Assembly (NCBI GenBank): GCA_947495295.1
Contig: CANLYJ010000002.1
Location: forward strand, 558,001 to 622,000
Reading direction: 5' to 3'
Origin: an uncultured Paracoccaceae bacterium
GTDB lineage: Bacteria; Pseudomonadota; Alphaproteobacteria; Rhodobacterales; Rhodobacteraceae
Length of the DNA: 64,000 bases
In this document: piece by piece, positions 43,131 through 51,616 of the stretch
Position numbering within the stretch: position 1 is the stretch's first letter
Layout: each line of letters opens with the position of its first letter
The notes under the pieces: generated by a model
The model's input: only the letters and a program-made list of their open reading frames with translations
Database searches by the model: none
Told to the model about the DNA's origin: nothing
Translations under genes and position numbers: made by a program

Positions 43131-44786
43131 GGCGACACCCCGCCGCATCCGACGACATAGCAAGATAACTGGCAGCAACCCAACGGCAGCAATCACCAGA
43201 CTGGGCACCGCCGCACCGTCCAACCGCTCATCTGACGCAAGCCGGTACGCCTGCACCGCCAGCGTGTCATAGTTGAACGGGCGCATGATCAACGTTGCGG
43301 GTAGTTCCTTCATCACATCGACAAAAACGATCAGCCCGGCGGTGAACAGGCTGGCACTGACAATCGGCATATGCACCCGCCGGACAAGGCCGGGGATGTC
43401 GGCGCCCAGCGTGCGGGCGGCAGCATCGATATTGGTGCCAACCGATGACATGCCGCCTTCATAGGCCCCGATGGCAGCGGCCAGAAACCGGATCATATAG
43501 GCGGCAATCAGCAACCAGATCGACCCGGTGAATAGCAGCCCGGTGGATATGCCCATATTGGCGCGCATCCAGGCATCCAGACTGTTGTCAAACATCGCAA
43601 AGGGCACAAGCAGACCAACGGCAATCACCCCGCCCGGCACGGCATAACCCAACCGTCCCAGATATAGGGATATGGCGGCGATGCGACTGCCGCGCACCCG
43701 GTTCAGCGTCCCCAAAAGCACCGCAGCGAACACCGTGACCAATGCGGCAATCGCCGCAAGCGTGATCGAATTCCGGATGAAACCAAGATAACGCGCGCTC
43801 AGCAGGTTCTGTTCCGACCCGATGGCCATTGTGGTCAGTGCGATGACCGGGATCACCACACCCAGAACAATCGGGACCAAACAGGCGATCATCGCGGCTG
43901 TCCCGGCAAACGATTGCAGCCTGATCCGCTGCATCGGCGGCTTGCGCTGGGCATCAGTATAGGCGGCATTGCCACGGCTGTAGCGTTCCAGGAATGCCAG
44001 CAGCAGGGCAAAAATCAGCAGGCCAAGCGACAGCTGCGCCGCCGCCGCCCTGTCAGCCATAGAAAACCAGCTTGTGTAAATGCCCACCGAAAAGGTCTGC
44101 ACGCCAAAATAGGCGACGGTGCCGAAATCGGCGATCGTCTCCATCGCGACCAGCAGAACGCCCGCCGCTATGGCCGGGCGGGCCATGGGAAGCGACACCA
44201 GAATGCAAGCTTGCAAGGGGGATTTGCCCAGAACACGGGCCGCCAGGAAGGCTGATCCGCTTTGGGTGGAAAACGCAGCGCGGGCCAATAGATAGACATA
44301 AGGGTACAGCACCAGCGTCAGCATCACAGCAGCACCACCGATGGACCGGACCTCTGGAAACCAATACTCGCGCGGGCCCCACCCGGTGATATCGCGCAAC
44401 GTCGTCTGCACGATGCCGGGATGATCCAGCAAATGGGTATAGGCATAAGCCAGCACATAGGCGGGAAAGGCCAAGGGCAGCGCCAGCGCGATCTCCATCC
44501 AGCGGTGGCCCGGGAAATCGGTCATTGTCACCAGCCATGCAGCACCGGTTCCCAACAGCGCACTTCCCACGGTCACAAGGGCGACCAACACCATCGTGTC
44601 ACGGGAATAGCGCCACAAAACCGTCTCTGCCAAATGGTTCAGCGTGTCGGTGGACCCGGTAATCGCAGCGGCCAGAACCGCCAGATAGGGCAGGGCGCAA
44701 AAGAACACGACGATGCAAACCGTAAGGCCCAGAATCACCTGGATGATTTTCCGCATCGGAGAGGCTGTGATCGGCATGACTTGCAT
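43128..44786 (-). CDS. Fe(III) ABC transporter permease (FbpB type)
   Basis: A 552-residue inner-membrane protein made of two fused permease halves with about twelve transmembrane helices, as in FbpB/SfuB. EAA-type loops are visible in each half (AARVLGKSPLQACILVSLPMARP and AARTLGADIPGLVRRVHMPIVS). It should transport Fe(III) delivered by the adjacent binding protein. The gene is convergent with the binding-protein gene instead of following it, and the usual ATPase gene is not next to it. Confidence 0.93.
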   Translation of the reverse strand: MQVMPITASPMRKIIQVILGLTVCIVVFFCALPYLAVLAAAITGSTDTLNHLAETVLWRYSRDTMVLVALVTVGSALLGTGAAWLVTMTDFPGHRWMEIALALPLAFPAYVLAYAYTHLLDHPGIVQTTLRDITGWGPREYWFPEVRSIGGAAVMLTLVLYPYVYLLARAAFSTQSGSAFLAARVLGKSPLQACILVSLPMARPAIAAGVLLVAMETIADFGTVAYFGVQTFSVGIYTSWFSMADRAAAAQLSLGLLIFALLLAFLERYSRGNAAYTDAQRKPPMQRIRLQSFAGTAAMIACLVPIVLGVVIPVIALTTMAIGSEQNLLSARYLGFIRNSITLAAIAALVTVFAAVLLGTLNRVRGSRIAAISLYLGRLGYAVPGGVIAVGLLVPFAMFDNSLDAWMRANMGISTGLLFTGSIWLLIAAYMIRFLAAAIGAYEGGMSSVGTNIDAAARTLGADIPGLVRRVHMPIVSASLFTAGLIVFVDVMKELPATLIMRPFNYDTLAVQAYRLASDERLDGAAVPSLVIAAVGLLPVILLCRRMRRGVA

Positions 44787-44834
44787 GCGCCCTAGCTATT
44801 CAAACCGGGGCAGCATGACAATGCATACTGGGGG

Positions 44835-45986
44835 CTAGACGCGTTCAATCGCAATCGCCGTGCCTTCACCGCCGCCAATGCAGATCGCGGCGACGCCACG
44901 GCGCAAACCGCGTGTTTCTAGTGCATTCAGCAAGGTCACAATAATCCTTGTGCCGGATGCGCCAATCGGATGACCCAATGCACAGGCACCGCCATTCACA
45001 TTCACCTTGTCGCGGGCGATGCCCATCTCGTGCATGAATGCCATGGGCACCACGGCGAAGGCTTCGTTCACTTCCCACAGATCCACGTCATCCACCGACC
45101 AGCCGATCTTGGTCAGCAATTTCCGTGCGGCGGGGACGGGGGCGGTAGTGAACCAACCGGGGGCCTGGGCATGGCTGGCATGGCCCAGAATGCGGGCGCG
45201 GGCGGGGCCACTGGCGGCCAGCACCAATGCCGCCGCACCGTCGGAAATGCTGGATGCGTTTGCCGCCGTGACCGTACCATCCTTGCGAAAGGCGGGTTTC
45301 AGGGTTGGGATCTTCTCGGGGCGCGCCTTACCAGGCTGCTCATCGCGGGTTATCACCTCTTCGCCGGTGCGGGCATGCACGGTGACGGCGGCAATCTCTG
45401 CATCAAACGCGCCGGACCGCTCTGCCTCGAGCGCATTGGACAGGGATGCCAGCGCATAGTGATCCTGCGCCTCGCGTGTGAACTGGAACTTCTCGGCGCA
45501 GTCCTCGGCAAAAGTGCCCATCAAGCGACCCTTGTAATAAGCATCTTCCAACCCATCCAGAAACATCGAATCCTGCACTTGCTGGTGGCCGATGCGGGCA
45601 CCGGCACGCATTTTGGGCATCAGATATGGGGCATTGGTCATGCTCTCCATCCCGCCAGCAATTACCAAATCGGCACCACCAAGGGCGATCTGATCAAACG
45701 CCATCATCGTGGTTTTCATCCCCGATCCGCACATCTTGTTCAGGGTCGTGGCAGGGACATCCTCGCCCAAACCTGCCAGAAACCCGGCCTGCCGGGCGGG
45801 GGCCTGACCTTGCCCCGCGGGTAAAACGCAACCCATCAACAGCTCATCGGCTGTTGTGACGTCCGCACCTTGCATCGCCGCCCGGATTGCGGAAGCACCC
45901 AAATTGGGGGCGTCCACATCGGCAAACACGCCCTGAAACCCGCCCATCGGGGTGCGGGCGGCACCGGTGATCACAACGTTTCGCAT
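44835..45986 (-). CDS. Acetyl-CoA C-acyltransferase (thiolase)
   Basis: A 383-residue thiolase. The nucleophilic Cys is in LNKMCGSGMKT (near residue 89), the substrate-binding region VNEAFAVVPMAFMHE and the His of NGGACALGHPIGASGTRI follow, and the second active-site Cys is in CIGGGEGTAIAIE. It condenses or cleaves beta-ketoacyl-CoA. Whether it serves beta-oxidation or PHB synthesis is not decided by context; there is no phaB or acyl-CoA dehydrogenase nearby. Confidence 0.93.
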   Translation of the reverse strand: MRNVVITGAARTPMGGFQGVFADVDAPNLGASAIRAAMQGADVTTADELLMGCVLPAGQGQAPARQAGFLAGLGEDVPATTLNKMCGSGMKTTMMAFDQIALGGADLVIAGGMESMTNAPYLMPKMRAGARIGHQQVQDSMFLDGLEDAYYKGRLMGTFAEDCAEKFQFTREAQDHYALASLSNALEAERSGAFDAEIAAVTVHARTGEEVITRDEQPGKARPEKIPTLKPAFRKDGTVTAANASSISDGAAALVLAASGPARARILGHASHAQAPGWFTTAPVPAARKLLTKIGWSVDDVDLWEVNEAFAVVPMAFMHEMGIARDKVNVNGGACALGHPIGASGTRIIVTLLNALETRGLRRGVAAICIGGGEGTAIAIERV

Positions 45987-46217
45987 ATTGGCTCTCCCCT
46001 TGGTTCGGCCCCGACGTTATGGCCACAATCACCGAAGGGAAAGCCCTCAAACCGCCCAAATCCGATCACTCTTGCGCCCTTATCAAGGGGCATAACTATC
46101 TGCATAGCCAAACGGCTTGCCCCGATGTCGTCGGATTACAGCCCCCACCCATGATGGCGGCATCGGGGCACCTTTTCCCGGATCGCAGACCTGATCTCAC
46201 AGCGCGGAATGCGTCTC

Positions 46218-46742
46218 TCAGAAATTGTAATACTGCAAGCCCGGGATGTAGTCCTCCAGCGGATTGTTGACATCGTCAAAGTGATGGCTGCCAAACAGGA
46301 TGATACTCCCCTCAGGACCATCGTTCTGGGTTTCACGCTGAAACGTGGCCTGCACCATTTGATGCCGGGTCCGAAACCTTGCCGCACCGCCACCGACCCA
46401 ATGATCCGCACACCAGACGTCGACACCTTTTGACAATGCATATGCAAACAATACTGGTAAGGGATAAATCTGGCAAAAGAACTGCTGGCTATAGACAAAG
46501 TTTTGTACGATTTGCGTAGCCAAATTATTATTTGGCGGGGTCGCTGTGATCGCAGTCTTTAGGTTATTCATCCGCGGTTGCCATCCGGTCGGGTACTCTA
46601 CAAACAGCCGCTTAACAATTCCAAGGTCAATTAAGTCTTCGATAAAGTCTCTCGCATCAGGCTGGGTGTGGGCCTCGCCAATCCCGATCGGACCTACACT
46701 CAAAAGATAGCGCATTTGTACTTTGTGATGAACCTGAGGCAT
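46218..46742 (-). CDS. ChaN/TIKI-superfamily-like hypothetical protein
   Basis: A 174-residue protein. The ATG at 46742 is chosen over a TTG one codon earlier because AAGGAG is seven bases upstream. Motifs resemble the ChaN/TraB/erythromycin-esterase (TIKI) fold: GIGEAHTQPDARDFIEDL, then KRLFVEYP, then GVDVWCADH, and a late IILFGSHHF. In this superfamily the early GEAH and late GxxH supply the metal or catalytic histidines; related domains occur in haem-binding ChaN and in membrane-targeted effector toxins. It has no signal peptide and is more AT-rich than its neighbours, suggesting acquisition by transfer. Function is not known. Confidence 0.6.
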   Translation of the reverse strand: MPQVHHKVQMRYLLSVGPIGIGEAHTQPDARDFIEDLIDLGIVKRLFVEYPTGWQPRMNNLKTAITATPPNNNLATQIVQNFVYSQQFFCQIYPLPVLFAYALSKGVDVWCADHWVGGGAARFRTRHQMVQATFQRETQNDGPEGSIILFGSHHFDDVNNPLEDYIPGLQYYNF

Positions 46743-46913
46743 CAATCATCTCCTTAATACACTTAACAAATTGACGGCTCTGTTTGATCTGCCATCGCAA
46801 TGCTTACGCGCGAAGGGTCCAATTCATTCCGGGGGGGCGCAAAAATCACTGCCAAATCATCGTTGCACCGGCGGCTGCATCCCGTAGGCTCCCCCAAATT
46901 ACGGGAGAACCTC

Positions 46914-48488
46914 ATGCGCGACTTTCACAAACCCGGACGCTCGGCGGTTTATGCAACCAACGGCATCTGTGCTACATCGCACCCGCTGGCGGCCAAGGTC
47001 GCGGTGCAGATCATGGAAGCAGGCGGTAACGCAATGGATGCGGCCATTGCAGGGGCTGTTTTGCTGGGACTTTGCGAACCACAGATGACCGGGATCGGCG
47101 GTGATTGCTTTGTGCTGTTCAATCCGCCCGGATCGGATGAGATCAAGGCGCTGAACGGTTCAGGCCGGGCGCCCGCCGGGATCGACGTAGACGGCTTGCG
47201 GGCAAAGGGGAATGTCATCGCCCCTTACACCGCTGACGCTGTCACGATACCTGGCGCGGTGGATGCGTTCTGCCGGTTGTCAAAGGATTGGGGCAAGATC
47301 GGGCTAAAGGCCACGCTCGCCCCCGCGATCCACTATGCCGAAGCCGGCATCCCCGTGGCCGAACGGGTCGCGTCCGACTGGGCGCAGGCAGTGGACAACC
47401 TGTCGGGCCATGCCCGCGACCTGTTCCTGATGAACGGCGCGGCCCCTGCACCGGGTCAGTTATTCCGCGCGCCCGGTCAGGCCAAGGTTCTGCGCGAAAT
47501 CGCAATGGAAGGCCGTGAAGCCTTCTACGAGGGCGAAATCGCCGAGGATATGGCCAACAGCCTGCAGGCCTTGGGCGGTAGCCACACGCTGGATGATTTC
47601 GCGAACACCGCTTGCGACTATACCGACCCGATCATGGGCAGCTATGGCGGGCTTGACCTTTATGAACATCCGCCAAACGGGCAGGGGGCCACGGCGATCC
47701 TGCTCCTGAATATCCTCAAACATTTCGATATCGCGGGCATGGACCCACGGGGGGCAGAACGCGCGCATCTCGAGGCCGAGGCGACCAAGCTCGCCTATGA
47801 TGCGCGCAACCGGTTCGTGGCTGACCCCGATCACATGACACGGCTGAATCATATGACATCATCCGACACGGCTTCGGCACTGGCCGCCCTGATTGATCCG
47901 GGCAAGGCCATGCCGGGGAACGTACCAGCGTCAGAGGCGGTGCATAAAGACACAATCTACATCACCGTGGTCGATAAGGACCGGATGTGCGTGTCGCTGA
48001 TCTACTCGATCTTCCATTCCTTCGGGTCTGGCATCGCGTCAGACAAATTCGGGGTGCTGTTCCAGAACCGGGGCGCGGGCTTCACGCTGGATCAGGGGCA
48101 CGCGAACGCGGTAGGTCCCGGCAAACGCCCGATGCACACGATTATCCCTGCCATGCTGCAAAAAGATGGCAAGGCGCTGATGCCCTTCGGCGTGATGGGC
48201 GGGCAATACCAATCCACCGGGCACGCGCGGTTTGTGACCAACATCACCGATTTCGGGCTCAGCCCGCAGGCGGCCATCGACGCGCCACGCTGTTTTGCCG
48301 AAGGGGACGTGTTGAACGTGGAAACCAGCTATGGCGACGACGTGCGGGCAAAGCTCAATGACCTAGGGCACAACGTACAAACGCCCGAAACCGCCATCGG
48401 CGGGGCGCAGGCGATCAAGATCCATGATGACGGTGTTTTGGAAGCCGGGAGCGACCCGCGCAAAGATGGCTGCGCAATTGGATACTAG
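46914..48488 (+). CDS. Gamma-glutamyltransferase family protein (YwrD-like)
   Basis: A 524-residue Ntn-hydrolase of the gamma-glutamyltransferase family. The start at 46914 (MRDFHKPGRSAVYATNG) is supported by GGGAGA upstream. AGGNAMDAAIAGAVLLGLCEPQMTGIGGDCF is the large-subunit signature, and HKDTIYITVVDKDRMCVSLI holds the Thr expected to be the autocleavage and catalytic residue. There is no signal peptide, so the enzyme is probably cytoplasmic, like YwrD-type members. It may act on gamma-glutamyl amides or related compounds. The C-terminus (DPRKDGCAIGY) is normal. Confidence 0.88.
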   Translation: MRDFHKPGRSAVYATNGICATSHPLAAKVAVQIMEAGGNAMDAAIAGAVLLGLCEPQMTGIGGDCFVLFNPPGSDEIKALNGSGRAPAGIDVDGLRAKGNVIAPYTADAVTIPGAVDAFCRLSKDWGKIGLKATLAPAIHYAEAGIPVAERVASDWAQAVDNLSGHARDLFLMNGAAPAPGQLFRAPGQAKVLREIAMEGREAFYEGEIAEDMANSLQALGGSHTLDDFANTACDYTDPIMGSYGGLDLYEHPPNGQGATAILLLNILKHFDIAGMDPRGAERAHLEAEATKLAYDARNRFVADPDHMTRLNHMTSSDTASALAALIDPGKAMPGNVPASEAVHKDTIYITVVDKDRMCVSLIYSIFHSFGSGIASDKFGVLFQNRGAGFTLDQGHANAVGPGKRPMHTIIPAMLQKDGKALMPFGVMGGQYQSTGHARFVTNITDFGLSPQAAIDAPRCFAEGDVLNVETSYGDDVRAKLNDLGHNVQTPETAIGGAQAIKIHDDGVLEAGSDPRKDGCAIGY

Positions 48489-48741
48489 AATGAATTGACG
48501 TCGGCCAGCGGATAAAAGAGCAAAGCCATTGCGGGTCATGGGCGATGGCATCCTACACTAACCCAATGGCGGCATCGCGGGACAAAGCGCCATTTCGCTC
48601 TGACACCGCCAATGGCCGCTTTGGGCTTAGTTGAATGCGATGGAGTTTGGATCGCCTAGCCGCTACACCCTCACTTGATTGTTGAAAGCCGTTGAAGATC
48701 AGCGCGGTGAAAATTTACGTTGCTTTGAAACGGAGATTCAG

Positions 48742-49530
48742 ATGCGGGTGCTTGTTCTTTCAGACCTACACGATGACTTTTGGTTCGAAAGAAACAGAAA
48801 CCCCTTCGAGGGCATCGAGCAGTCCATCGCAGAACTGGATCACTTACTGTTAGCAGGGGATGTATCGAACAAGCCAAAAGTTCGGTGGAAGTATGCATTT
48901 GAACGCTTATCCCATATTTTGCCGCTAGATCGTGTATCCGTATTACCGGGTAATCACGACTTCTACGATTTCCGTTTTGATGGCGAAGACCGCCTTGAAG
49001 AAATAGCTGCGTCATTTGGGGTAGCATACGTTCAAAAGAAACAAATAATCCTAAACGAAACCAGAATATTATGTGCAACACTTTGGACAGACTTCGAGCT
49101 TGGCTTGGGAAGCGAAATTAACAAGAGGCTTATTGCCACTAAGATGAATGATTACAAAAAAATCCGCGTTGCATCGCGTGGATGTGGAAAGCTCTGGCCG
49201 ACCGACGTTGTCGCTCGACATCGGGATCACTTGAACTGGTTGAACGAGACGCTTGGCCAACCATTCAACGGAAAGACATGCGTCGCCACACATCATGCCC
49301 CTTATCAAGGCGTTCTGCAGAGATATTCGGAGGGTCTCGACGCAGCATATGCTAGCGATCTGAGCAAGCTTATAAATACGCATAACCCGGACTCCTGGTT
49401 CTTTGGTCATAGCCATGATGCCAGAGACCTGACGCTGGGAAAAACAAACTTGCGGGACGTGTCGCTGGGTTACCCGGACGACGTATTCGATCCAGGCAGT
49501 CGAATAGAAAGCTTGATCTTCGAAGTTTGA
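48742..49530 (+). CDS. Metallophosphoesterase
   Basis: A 262-residue calcineurin-like phosphoesterase. The start at 48742 is preceded by CGGAGA and gives MRVLVLSDLHDDF. The metal motifs appear in order: SDLHDD, LLLAGDVS, LPGNHDFYDF, THHAPY and FGHSHDA. Phosphodiesters or nucleotides are likely substrates, but no specific one can be named. The gene is clearly more AT-rich and uses more A/T-ending codons than most of the window, consistent with recent transfer. A heptanucleotide tandem repeat begins 19 bases after its stop. Confidence 0.85.
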   Translation: MRVLVLSDLHDDFWFERNRNPFEGIEQSIAELDHLLLAGDVSNKPKVRWKYAFERLSHILPLDRVSVLPGNHDFYDFRFDGEDRLEEIAASFGVAYVQKKQIILNETRILCATLWTDFELGLGSEINKRLIATKMNDYKKIRVASRGCGKLWPTDVVARHRDHLNWLNETLGQPFNGKTCVATHHAPYQGVLQRYSEGLDAAYASDLSKLINTHNPDSWFFGHSHDARDLTLGKTNLRDVSLGYPDDVFDPGSRIESLIFEV

Positions 49531-49548
49531 TCGATAGCAGCCATCGGT

Positions 49549-49588
49549 GCAGCTTGCAGCTTGCAGCTTGCAGCTTGCAGCTTGCAGC
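49549..49588. repeat. Heptanucleotide tandem repeat, 5.7 copies
   Basis: The unit GCAGCTT occurs five times in perfect tandem (49549-49583) and a partial sixth (GCAGC) follows. It lies just downstream of the metallophosphoesterase gene and outside any supported gene. Seven is not a multiple of three, so copy-number change would shift any reading frame crossing it. Short frames on both strands here (Lys/Leu/Gln/Ala/Ser/Cys repeats) are artefacts of the repeat. Confidence 0.9.
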
Positions 49589-49683
49589 ATTTGGCATTTT
49601 GGGCTCGTTTGAGACATTCGTACCGCCGTGCGCGAAGGTCCGGCCTTTCATTTTGGGTCAATGCCGTGACGTGACGGTCAGTG

Positions 49684-50112
49684 TTAGGTCGCGTTCACCG
49701 GCCAGCGGGTGCCGAGGTCTTCCAATCCGGTCTGCACGATCTCTGCGACCACATCCATATCCACATCTGCCAGTTTGTTGATGTAAAGGCAGGATTTGCC
49801 CAGCTTATGCTTGCCCAGCCGGTCCAGAATATGCCCGAAATCGGCATAGCCGGGCATGATGTAAAGGACGAGATTGGCCTTGCGCGGGCTGAACCCGGTG
49901 GCCAGTGATGATCCGGTTCTGCCGCTTTCGTAAGTATAGTCATATTGACCATAGCCGATGATTGTCGGGCCCCACATCCGCGGCTGCCAGCCCGTCAAAC
50001 TTCGGAACATGTCGTCAAGCGTCTGGGCATCGGCCCGGCGTGTTGGATGTTCTATGTTGGCGATGAAATCGGCGATTTTGACATCGGTCGGCTTGGTCTT
50101 GTTTTCTGACAT
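49684..50112 (-). CDS. DUF1801-domain protein
   Basis: A 142-residue protein. The start at 50112 (MSENKTKPTDVKIADFI) follows GGAGGG. The body includes DAQTLDDMFRSLTGWQPRMWGPTIIGYGQYDYTYESGRTG and FSPRKANLVLYIMPGYADFGHILDRLGKHKLGKSCLYINKLADVD, a clear DUF1801 (YdhG/YjbR-like fold) sequence. The family is cytosolic with unknown function. The gene stands alone, leftward. Confidence 0.85.
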   Translation of the reverse strand: MSENKTKPTDVKIADFIANIEHPTRRADAQTLDDMFRSLTGWQPRMWGPTIIGYGQYDYTYESGRTGSSLATGFSPRKANLVLYIMPGYADFGHILDRLGKHKLGKSCLYINKLADVDMDVVAEIVQTGLEDLGTRWPVNAT

Positions 50113-50180
50113 GGCGGTCCCTCCGCCTGACAACATAGCACAGACCGTATTTTGATTAACGGCTTATCAACCACGCCATT

Positions 50181-50717
50181 CTAATTTGCCTTAAATGGTA
50201 CGCCCTTGCGTACCTCCCAGATGCCTGTAGGTGCGCCCAGAACGGGGCTTGTTGTCTGGGACAGATGTTTGCCCATGTTCTCGAGTTGGATGGTGATTAA
50301 TCGCAGGATGTCCTGTGGTGCGCGATCGAGCAGGGCCGTGGCAAGTTCGGTGTCACCCGTGGTGGCCGCGAAACGCAAGCGGGTGTTGTTGTGCGACAAC
50401 CCCGTTTGCGTAACGCTGGTCAGATCATCCAAACTGATGATCACCGGTTCCGCCGTCCTCTGCGCAGGGTAAATCACCAGTTGATCTGCCGAAATGGTCA
50501 GCCGCGTCCGAGAGGCCGTTTGCGAAAATGCGGCCCATAGCCCAAGGCCCAGCATCCCCGGCCCGCCGAGCAGGAATATCAGATCACCAAAATCAAAGCG
50601 CGGCGGAAACCCCAGCCAGAGCCACAATATCGTCAGGGGCAAGCCAATAATGGCAAGCATGGCACCGCCAAAACGCCGCAGCTTGCTGGTTTGTGTGATC
50701 GTGATCGGGCCAGACAT
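50181..50717 (-). CDS. Hypothetical membrane protein, 178 aa
   Basis: Two hydrophobic helices occupy about residues 15-37 and 44-65, joined by a short loop (GFPPRFDFGD). A soluble C-terminal region follows (TRLTISADQLVIYPAQRTAEPVIISLDDLTSV), which has the look of a bacterial PH-like domain. No catalytic motif is seen and I recognise no specific family. It is nine bases from the esterase gene upstream and on the same strand, so the two are likely co-transcribed. Confidence 0.65.
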   Translation of the reverse strand: MSGPITITQTSKLRRFGGAMLAIIGLPLTILWLWLGFPPRFDFGDLIFLLGGPGMLGLGLWAAFSQTASRTRLTISADQLVIYPAQRTAEPVIISLDDLTSVTQTGLSHNNTRLRFAATTGDTELATALLDRAPQDILRLITIQLENMGKHLSQTTSPVLGAPTGIWEVRKGVPFKAN

Positions 50718-50726
50718 GCCCGATGA

Positions 50727-51536
50727 TTACCCATCCGATGCGATTTGCCCAGCCGCGACAAACCGGTCCCACGCATCCTGCACAAAGGCACGCCGAAATG
50801 AATGCCCGCCTTCGAACATGCAGAATTCTAGTACCTGCCCACCGGCATTACGATTGCCCTGACAATCCAACCCCGGCCCGGCCCGTTCATAGCTTTCGTT
50901 GAAACTGCCGACCTGTTGATAGAATGTCATCGCCTCGCCAACATCGCCTTGCTTGGTATTGGCGATGGCGCGGCCGGCCAGTGGCACAGTCCGGTCACTG
51001 TCCCCATGCATGTGGATGATGCTCGCTACGGGGATCGCGCAATCATCGGGCGGTTCCATCCAGAACGTACCCGATACCGGGGCGAATCCACCCGCCAGAT
51101 CGGGCCGCGCGCAGGCCAGGTTCCAGACCAGCATGCCACCTGCCGAAAAGCCTGTGATCATGATCCGGTCATTATTGAACCCATGCCTATTTTTCAGATC
51201 GTCGATCACGGCGGCAACATAGTTGAAATTGGCGCTGCCATCGCCCGCATTGCCACCAGGCGCGTTTGGCAATTGCCAGTCATCCCCCGACCCCGCATCC
51301 AGCGCGACAAAGGCCAGCCCCATATCCGTCGCCATCCGCCGGAACCGTTCATTGCGCATGGTTCCGTTTGCCGTACCGCGATAACCATGGGCAAACAAAA
51401 TGGCGCCAGTGGGCGGTGTGTCGGGCGTATCGATCCGATAAAACCCGCCGGGGACGTCGCAGTTGGTCTGCACCCCGCAGGCCTGGGCGTTTTGCGTACC
51501 GAGGAAGAGGGCGGTGACAGTAATAAGATATCTCAT
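50727..51536 (-). CDS. Exported alpha/beta-hydrolase (PHB depolymerase/LpqC-like esterase)
   Basis: A 269-residue secreted esterase. The start at 51536 gives signal peptide MRYLITVTALFLGTQNAQA, with an AGGAC site upstream. The nucleophile elbow is ITGFSAGGMLVWNLACARPD, the oxyanion region ILFAHGYRG, and the catalytic Asp and His are probably in HGDSDRTVP and EGGHSFRR. Cysteines are frequent, as in secreted depolymerase-like enzymes. Likely substrates are polyester or feruloyl esters; the exact one is uncertain. It overlaps nothing and is 80 bases after the LRR gene. Confidence 0.83.
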   Translation of the reverse strand: MRYLITVTALFLGTQNAQACGVQTNCDVPGGFYRIDTPDTPPTGAILFAHGYRGTANGTMRNERFRRMATDMGLAFVALDAGSGDDWQLPNAPGGNAGDGSANFNYVAAVIDDLKNRHGFNNDRIMITGFSAGGMLVWNLACARPDLAGGFAPVSGTFWMEPPDDCAIPVASIIHMHGDSDRTVPLAGRAIANTKQGDVGEAMTFYQQVGSFNESYERAGPGLDCQGNRNAGGQVLEFCMFEGGHSFRRAFVQDAWDRFVAAGQIASDG

Positions 51537-51616
51537 GGAATGTCCTGCATTAATTTGCTGAACTATTTCCAACAGCGCGCCTTTGCGCAAATCACGACCC
51601 TGTGTGATGCGGCGGT

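Noticed and set aside
44970..45824. Plus-strand frame of 284 codons
   Set aside because: Antisense to the thiolase gene; no recognisable product.
48489..48741. Possible small gene in the 253-bp gap before the metallophosphoesterase
   Set aside because: Frames are short and lack ribosome binding sites; the sequence has only an imperfect GC-rich inverted structure around 48565-48630.
49069..49661. Several short frames with Cys-Lys-Leu-Gln-Ala-Ala-Ser repeats
   Set aside because: They are produced by the heptanucleotide repeat and by antisense reading of the phosphoesterase gene.
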